From Chryseobacterium mulctrae (GTDB lineage Bacteria; Bacteroidota; Bacteroidia; Flavobacteriales; Weeksellaceae): a stretch of DNA of 64,000 nt. A program made the translations under genes and the position numbers. How positions within the stretch are numbered: the first letter of the stretch is position 1; each line of letters begins with the position of its first letter. The stretch spans positions 2,604,001-2,668,000 of the forward strand of contig NZ_VAJL01000001.1 in the NCBI RefSeq assembly GCF_006175945.1, given 5' to 3'. Positions 1 through 8,825 of the stretch are shown piece by piece. The notes beneath the pieces are model-generated. The model ran no database searches, was not told where the DNA came from, and saw only the letters and a program-made list of their open reading frames with translations.

Positions 1-3000
1 AAAAACGGAGTGTTTTCTTCCAAAACGATGCTTATTCTGTCTGTTAATTCAAAATCTTTCTCTTTTCTGAGATTTTGGATCCTGTTGATAAATTCTCTTG
101 CGATACCTTCAGATTTCAACTCATCAGTCATCTTCAAATCTAGTGCCACAGTTGTTTTCCCGTCTGAAGTTACCGTCCATCCCGGAATATCTTTTGTTGA
201 AATTTCTACATCATTCAATGTGATTTCATATCCTTGGATTTCTAGGCTTCCTTCTTTTTCTAAAGATGAGATTTGTTCGGCAGAAAGATTAGTAATTTCA
301 TTACCAACAACTTTCATATCTTTTCCAAGTCTCGAACCTAAAGTTTTGAAGTTGGGTTTGATCTGTTTTACAATTAAATGAGATGCTTCTTCAGCATTGA
401 TCAATTGTAATTCCTTAACGTTAACTTCCTGTTTAATTAATTCTGCAACGGCTAAAATCTGCTCTTCAGTTTTCTTATCCAATACAGGAATCAACACTTT
501 TTGTAACGGTTGACGAACTTTTACGTTTTCCTTTTTTCTCAATGAGAAAACCATACTTGTAATGTTTTGTGCTAAATGGGTTTTTTCAACCAAATCCTGA
601 TCGATTAAACTTTCATCTGCAACCGGGAAGTTCGTTAAATGCACAGATTCTACGCTTTCTTTTCCTGTTACTTTGTTTAAATCCTGATACAACTGATCCA
701 TAAAGAACGGAGCAATTGGTGCAGATAATTTGGCAACAGTTTCAAGACAAGTATATAAAGTTTGGTAAGCAGAGATTTTGTCATCAGAATAATCTCCTTT
801 CCAGAAACGTCTTCTGCACAATCTTACGTACCAGTTTGATAAATTATCGTTTACGAAATTACTGATCGCTCTTGCAACTCTTGTTGGCTCGTAATCTTCG
901 TAAAATGCTTTTACTTCTTTAATTAAAAGATTTAATTCAGATAAAATCCAACGGTCGATTTCCGGTCTGTTTTGAACCGCAGGTTCAGCGAATTTGAATC
1001 CGTCAACATTTGCATACAAAGCAAAGAATGAATAAGTATTGTAAAGTGTTCCGAAGAATTTTCTTCTCACTTCGTCAATTCCTTCGATGTCAAATTTTAG
1101 GTTTTCCCAAGGATTTGCGTTTGAAATCATGTACCAACGCGTTGCATCCGGTCCGTAAACAGCAAGAGTTTCGAACGGGTCAACTGCATTTCCTAAACGT
1201 TTTGACATTTTCTGACCGTTTTTATCCAAAACAAGTCCGTTACTCATTACATTTTTATAAGCAACAGAATCAAAAACCGCCGTTCCGATAGCGTGAAGTG
1301 TGTAGAACCAACCACGAGTCTGGTCAACACCTTCCGCAATGAAATCTGCCGGGAAAGCTTTATTGTTATCAATTAATTCTTTATTTTCAAAAGGATAATG
1401 CAACTGTGCATAAGGCATAGAACCTGAATCAAACCAAACATCGATTAGGTCGCTTTCACGGTTCATTGCTTTTCCTGAATCTGAAACCAAAACTACTTTG
1501 TCAACTACATTTTTGTGCAGATCAACCAAAGAATAGTTTTCTTCAGACATATTTCCAATCTCAAAACCTTTGAAAGGATTTTCTTTCATTAATCCTGCAG
1601 TAACAGATTTTTCGATTTCGTTATATAATTCTTCTACAGAACCGATGATTTTTTCTTCTTTTAAATCTTCAGTTCTCCAGATTGGCAATGGAATTCCCCA
1701 ATATCTTGAGCGGGAAAGATTCCAGTCGTTTACATTTTCCAACCAGTTGGCAAAACGACCTTCTCCGGTAGCTTTTGGCTTCCAGTTGATGGTTTCGTTC
1801 AATTCTACCAAACGGTCTTTTACAGCCGTCATTTTTACAAACCAAGAATCCAAAGGATAATATAAAACAGGTTTATCGGTTCTCCAACAGTGTGGATAAG
1901 AGTGAACATATTTTTCTACTTTGAAGGCTTTGTTTTCTGTTTTCAACAAAATCGCCAATTCTACATCCCAAGATTTTTCAGGTGCAGTTCCTTCATCGTA
2001 ATATTCGTTTTTAATATATTTTCCTGAGAAAGTTTCCGGAACATCATTTCCTTTGATGAATTTACCTTGTAAATCAACCAACGGAACTAAATTATCATTT
2101 TCGTCTTTCACCAACATTGGAGGAATTCCTGCATCTTTCGCTACTCTCGCATCATCTGCACCAAAAGTAGGAGCGATGTGAACAATTCCAGTTCCATCTT
2201 CTGTGGTTACAAAATCTCCAATGATTACTCTGAACGCTTTTTCAGGAGTTTCATCCGGTGTAAACCAAGGGATTAATTGCTCGTATTGTGTTCCTGCAAG
2301 TTTTTCTCCTGAGAAAATTAAATTTTCTTTATACAATAAATTTATTAAATCTTTTGAAGAAAATATTTTAAGGTCAAAACCTTCAATATGTGGAAGTTCT
2401 TCGGTCATTTGCGGACAAATAAAAACTCCTCTATTATAGCCTGAACTAATACAAGACCCAACAAATTCGTTTAAACTCTTTAAGTTATAATTAGTTAGTT
2501 TTAGTTCTACGGGATATTCAACATCATTTATAAAAGTAAATCCGTCAAATTTGAAATTTTCTTTTTCTAATGTTAACCTACCTTTAAAAATTTCTTCTAC
2601 TATCCATTTTTCTGCTTGCTTATTAGATAAATTTTTAAAAACTCTATCAAAAGCAATTAGAACATTACTTTTTTCATCAGTATATTGATTTTCTATGCTT
2701 TTCAATAAGACATATTCAATATCTCTTCCTACCGCCAAAGCTGTGTTTGAAGGCAAAGTCCAGGGAGTTGTCGTCCAAGCTAAAACGTTTACATCTCCAT
2801 CAACATCGTTGAATAATTCTGAAGAATCTTTTTTAACTTTAAACTGAGCAACAATTGTTGTGTCGGTAACATCACGGTAAGTTCCAGGCTGATTTAATTC
2901 GTGAGAAGAAAGTCCGGTTCCTGCTTTTGGAGAATAAGGTTGAATGGTGTAGCCTTTATACAATAATTCTTTGCTGTATAATTGCTTCAACAGCCACCAA

Positions 3001-3479
3001 ACCGTCTCCATATATTTTGACTTGTACGTGATGTACGGATCTTCAAGATCTACCCAATATCCAATTTTTTCGGTAAGGTGATTCCAAACATCGGTATAAC
3101 GCATTACTGCTTCACGACAAGCTTTGTTGTAATCTTCAATCGAAATTTTTTTGCCAATATCTTCTTTAGTGATTCCGAGTTCTTTTTCAACTCCTAATTC
3201 CACAGGAAGTCCGTGTGTGTCCCAACCTGCTTTACGGAAAACCTGTTTCCCGTTCTGCGTTTGGTAACGACAGAAAATATCTTTCAAAGCTCTTGCCATA
3301 ACGTGATGAATTCCGGGCATTCCGTTGGCTGAAGGCGGACCTTCGTAAAACACAAACTCAGGATTTCCCTGACGTGTTTCCACACTTTTTGCGAAAGTGT
3401 CGTTTGCTTTCCAGAATTCCGAAACATTCTCGGCTACATCTATAAGGTTGAGGTTTTTATATTCTTTAAATTGGCTCAT
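1..3479 (-). CDS. ileS: Isoleucine--tRNA ligase, C-terminus cut by window edge
   Basis: Charges tRNA-Ile with isoleucine in the cytoplasm. I read about 1159 codons on the minus strand, starting MSQFKEYKNLNLID. The HIGH-type signature appears as GIHHVMAR near residue 56, the KMSKR loop near residue 756, the zinc- or anticodon-side domains follow, and the CP1 editing domain contains GDFVTTEDGTGIVHIAPTFGADD-like sequence. The frame is open to the window edge and probably lacks only a few dozen residues. Residues about 261-391 are unusual: an AT-rich stretch, rich in Lys, Asn, Phe and CTA/TTA leucine codons, lies between IEYVLLK and GEKLAGTQYEQL and is longer than I expect for flavobacterial IleS. 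No T-box-like leader is visible upstream. Identity is certain; the meaning of the inserted part is not. Confidence 0.97.
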   Translation of the reverse strand, partial: MSQFKEYKNLNLIDVAENVSEFWKANDTFAKSVETRQGNPEFVFYEGPPSANGMPGIHHVMARALKDIFCRYQTQNGKQVFRKAGWDTHGLPVELGVEKELGITKEDIGKKISIEDYNKACREAVMRYTDVWNHLTEKIGYWVDLEDPYITYKSKYMETVWWLLKQLYSKELLYKGYTIQPYSPKAGTGLSSHELNQPGTYRDVTDTTIVAQFKVKKDSSELFNDVDGDVNVLAWTTTPWTLPSNTALAVGRDIEYVLLKSIENQYTDEKSNVLIAFDRVFKNLSNKQAEKWIVEEIFKGRLTLEKENFKFDGFTFINDVEYPVELKLTNYNLKSLNEFVGSCISSGYNRGVFICPQMTEELPHIEGFDLKIFSSKDLINLLYKENLIFSGEKLAGTQYEQLIPWFTPDETPEKAFRVIIGDFVTTEDGTGIVHIAPTFGADDARVAKDAGIPPMLVKDENDNLVPLVDLQGKFIKGNDVPETFSGKYIKNEYYDEGTAPEKSWDVELAILLKTENKAFKVEKYVHSYPHCWRTDKPVLYYPLDSWFVKMTAVKDRLVELNETINWKPKATGEGRFANWLENVNDWNLSRSRYWGIPLPIWRTEDLKEEKIIGSVEELYNEIEKSVTAGLMKENPFKGFEIGNMSEENYSLVDLHKNVVDKVVLVSDSGKAMNRESDLIDVWFDSGSMPYAQLHYPFENKELIDNNKAFPADFIAEGVDQTRGWFYTLHAIGTAVFDSVAYKNVMSNGLVLDKNGQKMSKRLGNAVDPFETLAVYGPDATRWYMISNANPWENLKFDIEGIDEVRRKFFGTLYNTYSFFALYANVDGFKFAEPAVQNRPEIDRWILSELNLLIKEVKAFYEDYEPTRVARAISNFVNDNLSNWYVRLCRRRFWKGDYSDDKISAYQTLYTCLETVAKLSAPIAPFFMDQLYQDLNKVTGKESVESVHLTNFPVADESLIDQDLVEKTHLAQNITSMVFSLRKKENVKVRQPLQKVLIPVLDKKTEEQILAVAELIKQEVNVKELQLINAEEASHLIVKQIKPNFKTLGSRLGKDMKVVGNEITNLSAEQISSLEKEGSLEIQGYEITLNDVEISTKDIPGWTVTSDGKTTVALDLKMTDELKSEGIAREFINRIQNLRKEKDFELTDRISIVLEENTPF

Positions 3480-3886
3480 TGTAATTTCTCAATTTCGTTG
3501 ATTAATCAAGTTGGCAAATTTAGTGATTTTTGTCGGTTTATAATATATGTTTTATTTTGATTCCATCTATTGAAAAGTTGGAATAAAAGGATGTGTATTT
3601 GACGTTAAAATTAAATGTCCCACAGATCGCACATTTTTTTATAAAAAAATTAAAACTGAACCATTAAGGAGATTTAAGAAGTTAAGCTTTTTTAAGAAAA
3701 ATCAATAGATTTTTTGAAAAGCATTCTGCTGGAAGAGAGAAGAGACTTAATATTCTTAACTTCTTAATAGAAATCTTAATGGTTCAATATTTCCATCGTA
3801 ATTTTATTCTCAATCATATGCGTTATCTGAGCATGAAAAATTTTCATTTGGCTTTGCTTTAATCTTTTCATTTTAATTAAATAAAT
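3480..3886. other. Intergenic region between divergent ileS and the ligase gene
   Basis: These 407 bases hold no open frame of credible coding quality. They carry the start-side region of ileS, a CCCACAGATCGCACA-like stretch often seen in flavobacterial intergenic repeats, and the long inverted repeat annotated separately. Promoters for both divergent genes must lie here, but I could not pick a convincing TAnnTTTG element for either one. Confidence 0.6.
3657..3786. repeat. Dispersed-type inverted repeat (family G)
   Basis: The left arm TGAACCATTAAGGAGATTTA (continuing AGAAGTTAAG, 3657-3686) is matched by its imperfect reverse complement at 3755-3786, ending TTAATGGTTCA. About 68 bases separate the arms. 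There is no coding sequence inside. It has the look of a small non-autonomous palindromic element; copy number in the genome cannot be judged from one window. Confidence 0.65.
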
Positions 3887-5200
3887 TTGTCTTCTAAATT
3901 TAAACTATTGGAACTCTTCCCACTCATCGAAAAGGCAAGCATTCAGGACATCAAAAAATTTCAGGAAGAAAAACTTCAGGAACTTTTGAAATATCTTGAA
4001 GCGCATTCACCTTTTTATCAAAAATTATTTAAAGAAAAAAGTATTGATATTGCTGATATTCAGACTTTGGAAGACTTACAGAAAATCCCAACAACTTCGA
4101 AAAACGATATCCAGCAAAATAATGATGATTTTTTCTGTATTCCTCAAAATCAAATTGTTGATTACAGCACGACTTCCGGAACTCTCGGTGATCCTGTAAC
4201 TTTTGGATTGTCTGATGCCGACCTTGAAAGATTGGCTTACAACGAAGCGGTTTCTTTTGCCTGTGCAGGAATTCAAAAAGGGGATGTTGTACAGATGATT
4301 ACGACGATTGATAAAAGATTTATGGCTGGTTTGGCTTATTTTTTAGGATTGAGAAAAATGGGTGCAAGTGTCGTAAGAATGGGACCGGGAATTCCAGAAC
4401 TTCAATGGGATTCTATTTTTAGATATAAACCAAAATATTTGATAACCGTTCCATCATTTCTGTTGAAAATGATTGATTATGCCGAAAAACACGGAATTGA
4501 TTATAAAAATTCCAGCGTTTTTGGCGCGGTTTGCATTGGTGAAAGCATCAAAAATCAAGATTTTACTGATAATATTCTTTCGCAGAAAATTAAGGAGAAA
4601 TGGAATATTCAATTGTATTCTACTTATGCTTCCACTGAAATGAGCACTGCGTTTACTGAATGTGAACATCAAATTGGAGGGCATCAACATCCGGAATTAA
4701 TTATCACAGAAATTCTTGATGATGAAGGAAATCCAGTAAAAGATGGAGAAAGCGGTGAACTGACCATTACAACTTTGGGTGTTGAAGCACTTCCTTTGTT
4801 GAGATTTAAAACGGGAGATTTAGTTAAAGCTCATTACGAACCATGTAAATGCGGTAGAAATACAATGAGATTAGGCCCAGTTGTCGGAAGAAAACAGCAA
4901 ATGATCAAATATAAAGGAACGACTTTATATCCGCCTGCAATGAATGATATTCTGAATGATTTCGAAGGAATTTTATGTTATCAAATTGTTATTCAATCCA
5001 ATGAAATTGGTTTGGATGAAATTATCATTAAGCTTAGTACAGAAAGAGAAGAAGAAAGTTTTGAAGGAGAAGTGAGAGATCATTTCCGTGCAAAATTAAG
5101 AGTTAGCCCGAAAATTGAAATTGTAGATTTTGATGTTTTGTCTAAAACCGTTTTCAACCCAAACAGTAGAAAACCGATTACATTTATAGATTTAAGATGA
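3887..5200 (+). CDS. PaaK-like acyl-activating ligase, flexirubin starter activation
   Basis: Adenylate-forming enzyme of the phenylacetate-CoA ligase type (437 residues, close to the usual PaaK length). The phosphate loop STTSGTLGDP (about residue 94), YASTEMSTAFTEC and RFKTGDL are seen in order, and the C-terminal lid domain follows. PaaK-family enzymes join an aromatic acid to CoA via an acyl-AMP. Placed beside a tyrosine ammonia lyase, it most likely activates 4-coumarate as the aryl starter for the polyene, either to CoA or directly onto an ACP; this is inference. The frame has a TAA just upstream, so translation starts at TTG 3887 or at a second TTG (3908) before LELFPL. It opens the rightward arm of the pigment locus. 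Confidence 0.88.
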   Translation: MSSKFKLLELFPLIEKASIQDIKKFQEEKLQELLKYLEAHSPFYQKLFKEKSIDIADIQTLEDLQKIPTTSKNDIQQNNDDFFCIPQNQIVDYSTTSGTLGDPVTFGLSDADLERLAYNEAVSFACAGIQKGDVVQMITTIDKRFMAGLAYFLGLRKMGASVVRMGPGIPELQWDSIFRYKPKYLITVPSFLLKMIDYAEKHGIDYKNSSVFGAVCIGESIKNQDFTDNILSQKIKEKWNIQLYSTYASTEMSTAFTECEHQIGGHQHPELIITEILDDEGNPVKDGESGELTITTLGVEALPLLRFKTGDLVKAHYEPCKCGRNTMRLGPVVGRKQQMIKYKGTTLYPPAMNDILNDFEGILCYQIVIQSNEIGLDEIIIKLSTEREEESFEGEVRDHFRAKLRVSPKIEIVDFDVLSKTVFNPNSRKPITFIDLR

Positions 5201-5269
5201 ATTTTAAATTTTATTCAAATAAGTTGGAAATATTATCGTTCAGTTAAAACTAATTTGCTTTTCTGATAT

Positions 5270-5277
5270 TATATTTG
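5270..5277 (+). promoter_or_regulatory. Bacteroidetes -7 element TATATTTG
   Basis: TATATTTG matches the TAnnTTTG consensus recognised by the Bacteroidetes housekeeping sigma factor. It lies 19 bases before the ATG of the secreted protein gene. A TTTG lies at 5254-5257, but this spacing is shorter than usual for the -33 element. Confidence 0.55.
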
Positions 5278-5295
5278 CAATCTTAATTTTATACT

Positions 5296-5892
5296 ATGAA
5301 AAAAATATTTCTATTTCTGTTCGTTGCAATGAGCACAACTATTTTCGCTCAAAATAAATTGACCATCGAGGCGGGAAACTTGAATTTTCTAAAAGGACAA
5401 ACAGAAGTTAATGTTGAACGTAATTACGGAAGCCCACTTTTTCAGGCAGATAATTTTACAGAAACTGAATATATAGAAAGAAGACACAAAGAAACTGTAG
5501 CTAAAAAAGGTGAAGAAGCATGGAAAAAATGGATCGACATTTGGGAGCAACATGTAGAAACCATTTGGACGGAAAAATTTATTGAAGGTTTAAATAGATC
5601 AAAGAAAATTAAATTTGCTCAAAATCTTGAAACAAAATATACTTTAATTATCCAGCCAAAATGGATGTACGCAGGATGGAGCGGTTTTGTAACGCAGCCC
5701 GGAAAATTAACAGCAGAAATTACAATTGTGGAAACTGCAGATCCTTCAAAAGTTTTAGCAAAATTTGTAGGTGATAAAATTGAAGGAGTCGGAAGTAAGG
5801 TTGATTACAGCATGGAATATGGAAGAATCGCTGCAGCTTACGAAAAAACAGGAAAAGAGTTTGGGAAAGAGTTGAAAAAAGCTTTAAAATAA
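5296..5892 (+). CDS. Secreted hypothetical protein in the pigment locus
   Basis: 198 residues. The N-terminus MKKIFLFLFVAMSTTIFAQ is a clear signal peptide, so the protein is exported, probably to the periplasm. The mature part has a charged, Trp- and Glu-rich helical middle (EEAWKKWIDIWEQ) and a C-terminal half that reads like beta strands (LIIQPKWMYAGWSG, KLTAEITIVET). I recognise no catalytic motif or named family with confidence. It has its own -7 element and ends at a strong terminator shared with the convergent flavoprotein gene, so it is a single-gene unit inside the flexirubin locus. A role in the pigment pathway rests on position only. Confidence 0.75.
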   Translation: MKKIFLFLFVAMSTTIFAQNKLTIEAGNLNFLKGQTEVNVERNYGSPLFQADNFTETEYIERRHKETVAKKGEEAWKKWIDIWEQHVETIWTEKFIEGLNRSKKIKFAQNLETKYTLIIQPKWMYAGWSGFVTQPGKLTAEITIVETADPSKVLAKFVGDKIEGVGSKVDYSMEYGRIAAAYEKTGKEFGKELKKALK

Positions 5893-5898
5893 AACAAA

Positions 5899-5929
5899 AG
5901 CGGTCTGAAAATTTTCAGACCGCTTTTTT
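5899..5929. terminator. Bidirectional rho-independent terminator
   Basis: AGCGGTCTGAAAA and TTTTCAGACCGCT form a perfect 13-base-pair stem followed by T6, with an A-rich run on the other side. It sits between convergent genes, and its T run overlaps the stop codon of the minus-strand flavoprotein gene, so it can serve both transcripts. Confidence 0.92.
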
Positions 5930-7172
5930 ATGCTTGTTGCTTTTCTGCTTTAATGAAATTTGCTAAATTCACAATTGCAGTATCGTGTATTCTAACAAAC
6001 GTATTCTTTTTATCCCAAACATAGCCTGCCAAAACTGCGCAGATTTTTCTTTTAACATCAGGATTTTCCGGTTGGTGGAAAAATAATTCCTGAAGATTTC
6101 CGGTGTACCATTCTTTTACATACGTTGTAAAAACATCAACACCGTATAAAATATAGTCTGCAAATTCTTTTTGCCAATCGACTTTTTCTCCGTTTAATTG
6201 TCTTATGGCTAGTTTTGCCGCTGTCATTCCGCCTTCGGTTGCAAAAGCCATTCCCGAAGAAAAAACAGGATCTAGAAATTCTGAAGCATTTCCCGTTAAA
6301 GCAAATCCGTCACCGTAAAGACTTTTTACCGAGCAAGAATAATCTTTCAAATGTCTTGGTTCAAAAAGAAATTCTACATCACCAAAACGCTTTACATAAT
6401 AATCAGAAAGGGAAATTGCTTTTCTCAAAGCTTCTGTAGGGTCTCCATTTTCAGATAATTTTTCAATATAATCAGTCGGACCAACAATTCCTATACTTGT
6501 ATTTCCATTGGAAAATGGGATTACCCAAAGCCAGACTTCTGTTTCAATAATGTCAAAAGAGATCAAAGTTCCTTCTACGCCTTCTTCTCTGTTGATATCT
6601 TCAACGTGAGCAAAAATTGCAGAGTGCGGAGACAATTTTGAGGATTTTTCTAAATCTAAAAGTCTTGGTAAAACTCTTCCGTAACCGCTGGAATCAATTA
6701 CGAATTTTGCGTGAATTTCTTTCGTTTTTCCGTCTTTCGTTTTAACGGTTGTGACAGAATCTGTTCCGTTAAATTCAATGCCGATAACTTCGGTTTCAAA
6801 TTCAAGGTCAATTCCTTTGTTGATGACTTCCTGAGCCAAAGTATTGTCGAAATCAGCTCTTGGAACTTGCCAAGTCCAATCCCATCCTTCTCCGAATTTG
6901 TTGCTGAAGTCAAAAATACAGACTTCATTTCCTCGCATAAAACGGGCTCCCAATTTTTTTTCAAAGCCCATTTTATCTAACGCAGGAAACAATCCGGCTT
7001 CATCAAAATGATCCATCACTCTGGGAATAAGGCTTTCGCCAACAACAAGTCTTGGGAATTTTGTTTTTTCAACTACTTTCACATTGATGTTATTCTTCTT
7101 CAAATAAGCAGAAGATACGCATCCGGAAGGTCCAGCTCCAATTACTAAAACATCAACAATTTCTTTGTCCAT
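5928..7172 (-). CDS. FAD-dependent halogenase/monooxygenase-like flavoprotein
   Basis: 414 residues. The N-terminal dinucleotide-binding motif is VLVIGAGPSGCVSSAYL. A VGESLIPRVMDHF segment and the motif WLWVIP (a match to WxWxIP) follow. The WxWxIP motif is characteristic of flavin-dependent halogenases of the tryptophan-halogenase superfamily, and a KK pair at FEKKLGARF lies where their catalytic lysine is expected. Some members of this superfamily instead hydroxylate or reduce substrates. In a flexirubin locus the likely substrate is the aryl head or the resorcinol ring. It is divergently oriented from the ammonia lyase gene, with promoters in the 85-base gap. FAD oxidoreductase is certain; halogenase is a testable suggestion. 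Confidence 0.85.
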   Translation of the reverse strand: MDKEIVDVLVIGAGPSGCVSSAYLKKNNINVKVVEKTKFPRLVVGESLIPRVMDHFDEAGLFPALDKMGFEKKLGARFMRGNEVCIFDFSNKFGEGWDWTWQVPRADFDNTLAQEVINKGIDLEFETEVIGIEFNGTDSVTTVKTKDGKTKEIHAKFVIDSSGYGRVLPRLLDLEKSSKLSPHSAIFAHVEDINREEGVEGTLISFDIIETEVWLWVIPFSNGNTSIGIVGPTDYIEKLSENGDPTEALRKAISLSDYYVKRFGDVEFLFEPRHLKDYSCSVKSLYGDGFALTGNASEFLDPVFSSGMAFATEGGMTAAKLAIRQLNGEKVDWQKEFADYILYGVDVFTTYVKEWYTGNLQELFFHQPENPDVKRKICAVLAGYVWDKKNTFVRIHDTAIVNLANFIKAEKQQA

Positions 7173-7190
7173 TTGTTTAATAAAACTTTT

Positions 7191-7198
7191 TATCTTTG
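7191..7198 (+). promoter_or_regulatory. -7 element TATCTTTG upstream of the ammonia lyase
   Basis: TATCTTTG matches TAnnTTTG. TTTG occurs at 7164-7167 (23 bases upstream) and 7172-7175 (15 bases upstream), either of which could be the -33 element. The inferred start lies about 50 bases before the ATG of the lyase gene. Confidence 0.5.
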
Positions 7199-7257
7199 CG
7201 CAAAATTAGTGACAATTAATCATATCTTACAAAATTATATACCATTACTTTTAATTG

Positions 7258-8778
7258 ATGAAAATAAATAACTTTTTAGAACTGAGAGATTTTCAGAGAA
7301 TTATTATTGAAAATGAAAGCATAGAATTAGATCAATCACTTCTCCAGAGGGTGAATGAAAGCTTTTCTTTTCTGAAAGAATTTTCAAAAAATAAAGTAAT
7401 TTATGGAGTAAATACGGGTTTCGGACCGATGGCTCAGTTTAAAATCAGTGATGAAGATACCCATCAACTTCAATATAATTTAATCAGAAGCCATTCTTCA
7501 GGGATTGGAAATCCGCTTCCCGCGGATGAAGTGAAAGCTTGTATGTTGGCAAGATTAAATACATTATCGTTAGGGAATTCCGGAGTTCACGAATCTGTTG
7601 TGAATTTACTTAAGGAATTAATTAACAGAGATATTACGCCGTTGATTTTCGAACATGGAGGTGTTGGAGCAAGTGGTGATTTGGTGCAATTGGCACATTT
7701 AGCTTTAGTTCTAATTGGTGAAGGGGAAGTTTTCTATAAAAATGAAAGAAAATCTACCAAAGAAGTTTTCGAAACTGAAGGTTTAGAACCAATTCAGGTT
7801 GAAATTCGTGAAGGTTTAGCTTTAATGAACGGAACTTCGGTAATGTCAGGAATTGGAATTGTAAACGCATACAAAGCCAATCAATTAACTGAAATTTCAT
7901 TAAAATTATCTTGTGCAATCAACGAAATTGTTCAGGCATACGATGATCATTTTTCTGAAGTACTGAACGGAACAAAACTTCACGCAGGTCAGCAGAAAAT
8001 CGCAGAAAAAATGCGTCATCATTTAGCTGATAGTAAATTAATCAGAAAAAGAGCAGACCATTTATATACTCACTTTGAAGAACAGGAAAAAGTTTTCAAA
8101 GAAAAAGTACAGGAATATTATTCTTTAAGATGTGTTCCTCAGATTTTAGGTCCGGTTTTAGATACTTTAGAATACACTGAAAAAGTGTTGGAAAATGAGA
8201 TCAATTCGGCAAATGATAACCCGATTATCAATGTGAAAGACCAGCACGTTTACCACGGTGGAAACTTTCACGGAGATTATATTTCTTTGGAAATGGATAA
8301 GTTGAAAATCGTTGTAACGAAGTTGACCATGTTAGCTGAAAGACAATTGAATTATCTTTTAAATTCAAAAATAAATGAAATTTTACCACCATTTGTTAAT
8401 TTGGGTAAATTAGGATTTAATTTCGGGATGCAGGGTGTTCAGTTTACAGCGACTTCTACAACTGCAGAAAGCCAGATGTTGTCGAATCCGATGTATGTTC
8501 ACAGTATTCCGAATAATAATGATAATCAGGATATTGTAAGTATGGGAACGAATGCAGCAGTAATTTGCAGAAAAGTAATTGAAAATGCTTTTGAAGTACT
8601 TTCTATTGAGGCGATTACGATTGTTCAGGCGATTGAATATCTTGGTTTTCAAGAACAAATTTCATCTAAAACAAAAGAGCTGTATGATGAAATCAGAAAA
8701 ATCATTCCTGCATTTTCAAATGATATAGTGATGTATCCTTATTTAGAGGAAGTGAAAAAATATTTAAAGACAATGTAA
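7258..8778 (+). CDS. Tyrosine ammonia lyase (MIO aromatic amino acid lyase)
   Basis: Removes ammonia from L-tyrosine to give 4-coumarate, the aryl starter of flexirubin. The 506-residue protein has the self-cyclising Ala-Ser-Gly triad in GGVGASGDLVQLAHLAL, the YGVNTGFGPMA loop, and the conserved ENEINSANDNP and NNNDNQDIVSMG segments. Near the substrate-binding loop it reads NLIRSHSSG. From memory the sequence is very close to the characterised F. johnsoniae TAL, including this loop, whereas histidine lyases are otherwise similar in length. TTG at 7255 and ATG at 7258 are adjacent; ATG is chosen. It is followed 47 bases later by the ketoreductase gene in the same direction. Confidence 0.92.
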   Translation: MKINNFLELRDFQRIIIENESIELDQSLLQRVNESFSFLKEFSKNKVIYGVNTGFGPMAQFKISDEDTHQLQYNLIRSHSSGIGNPLPADEVKACMLARLNTLSLGNSGVHESVVNLLKELINRDITPLIFEHGGVGASGDLVQLAHLALVLIGEGEVFYKNERKSTKEVFETEGLEPIQVEIREGLALMNGTSVMSGIGIVNAYKANQLTEISLKLSCAINEIVQAYDDHFSEVLNGTKLHAGQQKIAEKMRHHLADSKLIRKRADHLYTHFEEQEKVFKEKVQEYYSLRCVPQILGPVLDTLEYTEKVLENEINSANDNPIINVKDQHVYHGGNFHGDYISLEMDKLKIVVTKLTMLAERQLNYLLNSKINEILPPFVNLGKLGFNFGMQGVQFTATSTTAESQMLSNPMYVHSIPNNNDNQDIVSMGTNAAVICRKVIENAFEVLSIEAITIVQAIEYLGFQEQISSKTKELYDEIRKIIPAFSNDIVMYPYLEEVKKYLKTM

Positions 8779-8825
8779 TTATTGGCTGCTTTTAGTTGTC
8801 AATATATAAATAAACTGAAACACAT

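Noticed and set aside
10..2439. Several plus-strand frames over ileS
   Set aside because: They are antisense to a well conserved synthetase frame and show no protein-like composition.
3480..3886. Possible T-box or other riboswitch upstream of ileS
   Set aside because: No specifier loop, antiterminator or T-box consensus was seen; these leaders are not expected in Bacteroidetes.
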